A stretch of DNA of 32,804 bases from Alteromonadaceae bacterium (lineage in GTDB: Bacteria; Pseudomonadota; Gammaproteobacteria; Enterobacterales; Alteromonadaceae): contig JABXHM010000050.1 of NCBI GenBank assembly GCA_013373625.1, positions 1 through 32,804 on the forward strand. The letters are read 5' to 3'. The position numbers and the translations under genes were made by a program. Shown here one piece after another: positions 29,674 through 32,804 of this stretch. The stretch's first letter is position 1, and each line of letters opens with the position of its first letter. The notes beneath the pieces were generated by a model, which worked only from the letters and a program-made list of their open reading frames with translations, searched no databases and was not told the DNA's origin.

Positions 29674-29691
29674 TACACGCTAAAACGCACG
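29674..29691. promoter_or_regulatory. Degenerate class B operator before the rightward operon
   Basis: TACACGCTAAAACGCACG matches 13 of 18 positions of the site at 27600-27617, and a further half site GCGTACA overlaps it (29671-29677). It sits 13 nt before the start codon at 29704 and could control the 29704-32439 operon. Confidence 0.45.
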
Positions 29692-29703
29692 AAAGGCAGA
29701 GCG

Positions 29704-29892
29704 ATGCAACTTCCCACACCCGCCAACCACCCGACGCCGCGCGCGATCGCGCAAGCGCGCGCCGTAACCGCCAACCCGTCCGCCTTCGCCGACCGCCCGT
29801 CGCTTGTCCGCCTCGCGTGGCTTGTCACAGCATCCGCCGCCGGTCGCACGATCACGCAGCGCGATCGCGACAGGGTAGGGCGCGCGCAATGA
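29704..29892 (+). CDS. Small hypothetical protein, first gene of the integrase operon
   Basis: 62 residues from ATG 29704, with AAGG 8 nt upstream. It is basic and Ala/Pro-rich (LPTPANHPTPRAIAQARAVTANPSAFADRPS), with a helical stretch LVRLAWLVTASAAG. It ends in an ATGA overlap with the next gene. No family is recognised. Confidence 0.55.
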   Translation: MQLPTPANHPTPRAIAQARAVTANPSAFADRPSLVRLAWLVTASAAGRTITQRDRDRVGRAQ

Positions 29893-30146
29893 ACGCGCCG
29901 ACGATCACGAACGCCGCCCGCGCGGGTATTCTTTGCAACGATCCGCGCTTTCAACAGTTCGTCGGCGTCCGCCTTGGATTGCCAGCACCGGCCAACAACA
30001 GCGCCGCCGCCGAATACATCCGCGACCTTTGCCGGATCCCGTCGCGTCGCGCGCTCGACTACAACGCCGCCGCGCTCGACCAGTTCGAACGGATCCGCAC
30101 AGAATTCGACGCTTGGAGCGGACGCATTGCCGCCCCGCGCGACTGA
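29889..30146 (+). CDS. Small conserved-type phage protein
   Basis: 85 residues from the ATG in an ATGA overlap. ARAGILCNDPRFQQFVGVRLGLPAPANNSAAAEYIRDLCRIPSRRALDYNAAALDQFERIRTEFDAW follows a pattern I have seen in early regions of many proteobacterial phages: a GILCxDPxFQxF start, an AA-IR-LC-I-SR-xLD core, then a helix ending in F-x-W. The function is not known to me; nucleic-acid metabolism is likely from context. Confidence 0.65.
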   Translation: MNAPTITNAARAGILCNDPRFQQFVGVRLGLPAPANNSAAAEYIRDLCRIPSRRALDYNAAALDQFERIRTEFDAWSGRIAAPRD

Positions 30147-30174
30147 CCAGAAACAGAAAACGAAAGACTGACCA

Positions 30175-30504
30175 ATGAACGACAAAACCACCTTTACCGC
30201 CGAAGAACACGTCGCCCGCGTCAAAGAACAGACGCGGCACCTAGCCGAAGAATTCACAAACGCGATCGCCGCGATCGAAAAGCCCACCGCCGACGCTATT
30301 CTGTCCGCTTGCCTCGACATAGCCGCGAAGACGATTTCCGGATACAACGACCAATTTATCGACGCCTTGACGGAATCGACCCGCCACCTATGCCACCGCG
30401 CCCTTGACCACCGCCGCGACCGTCACCCCGACGCCGAAAGCGCCGACGTCGACGCCGACGCCCTCGCGTCCATGCTTGCGCACAGCGGAAAGTTTGACGC
30501 ATGA
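30175..30504 (+). CDS. Hypothetical phage protein
   Basis: 109 residues. It is helical and acidic (AEEHVARVKEQTRHLAEEFTNAIAAIEKPTADAILSACLDIAAKTISGYNDQFIDALTE), with a His/Arg/Asp-rich stretch (HRALDHRRDRHPDAESADVDADA). It overlaps the following gene by ATGA. It has no recognised domain. Confidence 0.6.
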   Translation: MNDKTTFTAEEHVARVKEQTRHLAEEFTNAIAAIEKPTADAILSACLDIAAKTISGYNDQFIDALTESTRHLCHRALDHRRDRHPDAESADVDADALASMLAHSGKFDA

Positions 30505-30806
30505 CCCAACTTCCACACGACAGGATCGCGGCAGCAATGGCCCCGATCCGCCAGAAACTCCAAAATTTCGCCGAAACCGTCGCACTACTACGCGCAACGC
30601 CGATCACGCTTCCGCCGGTCGCTCTTAACCGGCGGATCCCGCGCCCCGTTTGCGATAGTTGCGGAACATCAAGCAACGTCGCCGCCGTCGTTCGCGCGCC
30701 GGTGATCTTCGCAAATGGGAAATGGCATTACATGAAAGACGCACAGGACTGCACCGTCGTCGACGTTCCCGAAATCTGCCAAACTTGCTTGGAGCAAAAC
30801 CGATGA
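30501..30806 (+). CDS. Small zinc-ribbon protein
   Basis: 101 residues. Cys51-x2-Cys54 (CDSC) and Cys93-x2-Cys96 (CQTC) form a zinc ribbon around a beta segment (AAVVRAPVIFANGKWHYMKD). The first ~45 residues are helical. It is ATGA-coupled on both sides. Such proteins often bind nucleic acid or other phage proteins, but no specific role is seen. Confidence 0.65.
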   Translation: MTQLPHDRIAAAMAPIRQKLQNFAETVALLRATPITLPPVALNRRIPRPVCDSCGTSSNVAAVVRAPVIFANGKWHYMKDAQDCTVVDVPEICQTCLEQNR

Positions 30807-31141
30807 ACCTTCCCCACGACTGGAAAGTCCGCACCGTTCCCGAATTGATCGACCTGTTTGAGAGCGGCAAATTTGCCGACAAACTGGTGAAAGGTCACAG
30901 CGACCTTTTAGAAGCCATCAACCACCATCTAGCCGAATACGGCCCGACCGGATGCAGCGGCAAAATCACGATCACGCTTACTTATAAAGCGGAAGCAGAT
31001 CGCGGCGTCGAACTCACAGCGACCGCCGCATATCTTCACCCGTCGCCGCCAGCGGAAAAGGGAAAGTCTCTCGCATTCATCGACCGCGAAGGGCAATTGA
31101 CGCTTGAAAATCCAGCCTTGACCGCCGGTGAATATGACTAA
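30803..31141 (+). CDS. Conserved-type phage protein with beta core
   Basis: 112 residues from the ATG in an ATGA overlap with the zinc-ribbon gene. SGKITITLTYKAEADRGVELTATAAYLHPSPPAEKGKSLAFIDREGQLTLENPAL matches the pattern of a small protein common in phage early regions: K-TLTL, G-EVT, P-P-E, FxDxxGxLTRxNP. The function is unknown. It overlaps the excisionase-like gene by 8 nt. Confidence 0.65.
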   Translation: MNLPHDWKVRTVPELIDLFESGKFADKLVKGHSDLLEAINHHLAEYGPTGCSGKITITLTYKAEADRGVELTATAAYLHPSPPAEKGKSLAFIDREGQLTLENPALTAGEYD

Positions 31142-31361
31142 GCCAAAGCCCAAAATCACGCCGCAATTCTTGCGCCAACTTTCGGCGGCGTTGTATCTCG
31201 ATATGACCGTCAAAGAATTCCTAGCGGCGGTAGCAGACGGACGCTTGCCGCCCGCCGGACCCTTCGACCGTTGGGACAAGGACGCGCTTGATGCAGCAAT
31301 GCGCGGCACCGCGACCGATCGACTGTTTGACGATCAAGACGCGTTCAATTCGGAAATGTAG
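31134..31361 (+). CDS. Excisionase-like DNA-binding protein
   Basis: 75 residues from ATG 31134 (ATGACTAA overlap); a GTG at 31128 would add two residues. ITPQFLRQLSAALYLDMTVKEFLAAVADGRLPPAGPFDRWDKDALDAAMRG is a winged-helix/MerR-like HTH with the pattern of AlpA/Xis proteins: a two-helix HTH, G-LP, a short wing, then W-K-DLDAA. It lies directly before the integrase gene, so it probably directs excision by binding at an arm. Confidence 0.75.
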   Translation: MTKPKPKITPQFLRQLSAALYLDMTVKEFLAAVADGRLPPAGPFDRWDKDALDAAMRGTATDRLFDDQDAFNSEM

Positions 31362-31365
31362 GACA

Positions 31366-32439
31366 ATGGCCCGCGATTATTCCAACTTGCCGCGCGTGAT
31401 CCGGAAGTCGGTTAAGGGCCGCGCGTATTACTACTACCGCGCGACCAAAACCGAAGCCGGACAAACCCGCGAAAAATACATCAGGATTGACGCGGATCCC
31501 GCGTCGCCTGATTTCCTTGCCGCCGTCCGGATGATCGAGAACGGCACCCACGCCGCGACCGCGCCGCGATCGGCGCGCTATACGTGGCAAATGCTTTGCG
31601 ACCAGTTCAAGGTTTCATCCGACTTCCTCCGGAATTCCATCAAGCACCGATCGAATCAAGACAAATGGATGACGCGAATTCTTGACGCCAACGGATCGAA
31701 AGACGTTCGGAAGCTAACGCGCGCCGAAGTCAAAAGAGCCCACCAGCGCGCAACCGAAAAATACGGCACCAGAGCCGCCGATCACTATTTGCAGACAACA
31801 TCAAAACTTTTGAGTTTCGCGATACAGGAACTCGAATGGCCGATCGCCTCAAACGTCGCGACCGGCATCAAAAAGAACGGCACCCAAAGCGCCTATGAAC
31901 CTTGGCCCGCCGAAATGATCGACGCACTTGACGACGCGCCCGCCGAAGTAGCGATCGCGTGTCGCTTGATCCTTCTAACCGGCCAACGACCGACCGCCGG
32001 AATCGTCATGCGCTTTGACGCCTTCGACAGATCCCGCGAATTGATGACGCTGCACAACATGAAAGGCGATCGGATCTTCGACGTTTACTGCCCGCCGGAA
32101 ACCTTCGCGTATATCGACAGCTTGCCGCGCACCGGCGCGCACATCCTGCCCCAGACGGCGACCACGCCGCGCGGTTATCACCCGATTGAAAAGGCGTTCC
32201 GCGAATGGCGCGCGACGCTCGATCCGCGCTTCGCTAAGTTCTCACTGCACGGCCTCAGAAAGTCCGCAATTCAAGGCATGGCCGAAGCCGGATATTCCGA
32301 CGCCGAAATTCAATCCGTTACGGACCAAAGCGCCCAGACCGTCGCCATGTATCGCAAGCGCGCGTCGCGGATCCGCCTATCAAAGAACGCCGCGCAGCGC
32401 GCCAGCCGCGAAGCCGCGCGCCGGTCGACCGACAACTAA
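31366..32439 (+). CDS. int: Tyrosine-family integrase
   Basis: 357 residues from ATG 31366; upstream codons of this frame overlap the excisionase gene. The N-terminus (SNLPRVIRKSVKGRAYYYYRATKTEAG) looks like the arm-binding domain, and residues about 72-160 are the core-binding part. The catalytic domain has Arg208 in LLTGQRPT, Lys233, His295-x-x-Arg298 in LHGLRKSA, and the nucleophile Tyr329 in VAMYRKRA. The usual second His or Trp between HxxR and Tyr is not obvious; the segment reads VTDQSAQTV. It catalyses integration at the tRNA-Arg gene 120 nt downstream. Confidence 0.93.
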   Translation: MARDYSNLPRVIRKSVKGRAYYYYRATKTEAGQTREKYIRIDADPASPDFLAAVRMIENGTHAATAPRSARYTWQMLCDQFKVSSDFLRNSIKHRSNQDKWMTRILDANGSKDVRKLTRAEVKRAHQRATEKYGTRAADHYLQTTSKLLSFAIQELEWPIASNVATGIKKNGTQSAYEPWPAEMIDALDDAPAEVAIACRLILLTGQRPTAGIVMRFDAFDRSRELMTLHNMKGDRIFDVYCPPETFAYIDSLPRTGAHILPQTATTPRGYHPIEKAFREWRATLDPRFAKFSLHGLRKSAIQGMAEAGYSDAEIQSVTDQSAQTVAMYRKRASRIRLSKNAAQRASREAARRSTDN

Positions 32440-32473
32440 TTCAGCGCAGAACAAACCCCGACCAAAACAAGAA

Positions 32474-32496
32474 ATTGGGAAACCGCATTGGGAAAC
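32474..32496. promoter_or_regulatory. Right integrase arm-type sites (direct repeat)
   Basis: ATTGGGAAAC occurs twice (32474-32483 and 32487-32496) separated by cgc. The first copy continues as TTGGGAAACCGCA, shared with 164-176 at the left end. With the left inverted pair this gives four copies of one motif flanking the two cores, as expected for integrase arm sites. Confidence 0.55.
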
Positions 32497-32562
32497 TTTT
32501 TCAACGTTCCGAAATCTCGATCCACCGCGGCCTAATTTTCCGTTATTTTTCAGTGTCTTAAA

Positions 32563-32639
32563 TGGCGGCCCCTGCGGGACTCGAACCCACAACCTCCGGA
32601 TTAGAAGTCCGCTGCTCTATCCAATTGAGCTAAGGGGCC
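32563..32639 (-). tRNA. tRNA-Arg(TCT), integration target
   Basis: 77 nt, complete from GGCCCCT to the encoded CCA. The acceptor stem GGCCCCT/AGGGGCC is fully paired, with a D arm (TAGCTCAATTGGATAGAGCA), an anticodon loop CTTCTAA giving anticodon TCT, and a T arm GTGGG-TTCGAGT-CCCGC. The 3' half is phage-derived and the 5' half host-derived if the attL reading is right. It decodes AGA. The phage thus restores a functional tRNA after integration. Confidence 0.97.
32597..32609. other. attR core
   Basis: cggattagaagtc, identical to 78-90, covers the anticodon loop and part of the stem of the tRNA. Sequence outside it on either side differs, so this is the minimal overlap where the crossover took place. 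The prophage spans about 32.5 kb between the cores. Confidence 0.8.
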
Positions 32640-32644
32640 GCAAC

Positions 32645-32660
32645 GGGCGGCGTGCCGCCC
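32645..32660. terminator. GC-rich hairpin in host flank
   Basis: gggcggc-gt-gccgccc is a perfect 7-bp stem with a 2-nt loop just upstream of the tRNA. It lacks a T run. It may mark the end of the upstream host transcript, or process the tRNA precursor. Confidence 0.3.
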
Positions 32661-32690
32661 GAGTTCGGGGAATACCCGTGGTCATTGGGC

Positions 32691-32714
32691 GAGGCAAGGG
32701 AAATGCCTTGCCTC
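32691..32714. terminator. Hairpin after the host gene
   Basis: GAGGCAAGG and CCTTGCCTC pair perfectly (9 bp) around a 6-nt loop, 8 nt after the stop codon of the partial host gene. No clear T run follows, so termination would be weak or Rho-assisted. Confidence 0.45.
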
Positions 32715-32722
32715 AAAGCCCG

Positions 32723-32804
32723 TCAGTTCGCCTCTGCCGCAGCGACGGCGCGATTGGCCATTTCAAGGATCGCCTCGCGGCTGTCGGCAATCGCGAGGAA
32801 CAGG
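32723..32804 (-). CDS. C-terminal end of a host gene (partial)
   Basis: Only the last 26 codons are in the window, ending at TGA 32723. The translation LFLAIADSREAILEMA, followed by NRAVAAAEAN, is helical and typical of a protein end. It reads toward the tRNA. Too little is present to name it. Confidence 0.6.
   Translation of the reverse strand, partial: LFLAIADSREAILEMANRAVAAAEAN

Overview
The window is a complete, apparently intact temperate siphophage prophage of about 32.5 kb in the chromosome of a GC-rich alphaproteobacterium. It sits in a tRNA-Arg(TCT) gene. The intact tRNA lies at the right end (32563-32639) and a displaced 3' half lies at the left end (44-90). The alphaproteobacterial assignment is inferred from the base composition and from tail proteins of families shared with gene transfer agents and Rhodobacterales/Sphingomonadales phages. 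Only the first ~77 and last ~195 bases are host DNA, so the host cannot be named more closely.

Layout from left to right. (1) 90-1590: the left attachment arm, then a small rightward cluster (a membrane protein, then three ATGA-coupled genes including a small HTH protein) that starts after a 19-bp palindrome. It ends at a bidirectional terminator. (2) 1647-22421, all leftward: the late genes, read here in reverse order of transcription. They are the Rz1/Rz spanins, amidase endolysin, a 54-residue membrane protein, holin, tail fibre and associated proteins, tail tip J-like protein with a repeat-built coiled coil, NlpC-like and other baseplate proteins, tape measure protein, the two tail assembly chaperone frames joined by a -1 frameshift signal, tail tube, tail terminator, head-tail joining proteins, HK97-type capsid, S49 protease, portal, and large and small terminase. 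(3) 22529-24498: an HNH endonuclease, a promoter-plus-terminator pair, and two unrecognised proteins in the position of late regulators. (4) 24499-24661: a gene-free, AT-rich stretch with helically phased repeats. (5) 24662-27587: the leftward early operon of short, overlapping genes (HTH proteins, a DUF1376-like protein, zinc-binding and small membrane proteins). (6) 27588-29700: the lysis-lysogeny switch, with two rightward XRE repressors, a leftward GNAT-like gene and two families of shared palindromic operators. (7) 29704-32439: a rightward operon of small genes ending in an excisionase-like protein and a tyrosine integrase, then attR and the tRNA.

How it works together (partly inferred): two distinct operator classes tie the early leftward promoter, the two repressor genes, the GNAT-like gene and the integrase operon into one switch. 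Late transcription probably starts near 22990, meets a terminator at once, and needs antitermination. Start-stop overlaps (ATGA, TAATG, GTGA, TTGA) run through nearly every operon, and GTG or TTG starts are common where such an overlap exists.

The most noteworthy points are the slippery heptamer GGGAAAC placed directly on the stop codon of the tail assembly chaperone gene, the two-class operator network, the putative Q-type late control point, the phased CTGAAA repeats, and the terminator with nested inverted repeats just before the capsid gene. No CRISPR array, insertion sequence or transposon was seen. No phage DNA polymerase, helicase or primase is recognisable, so replication probably relies on the host.
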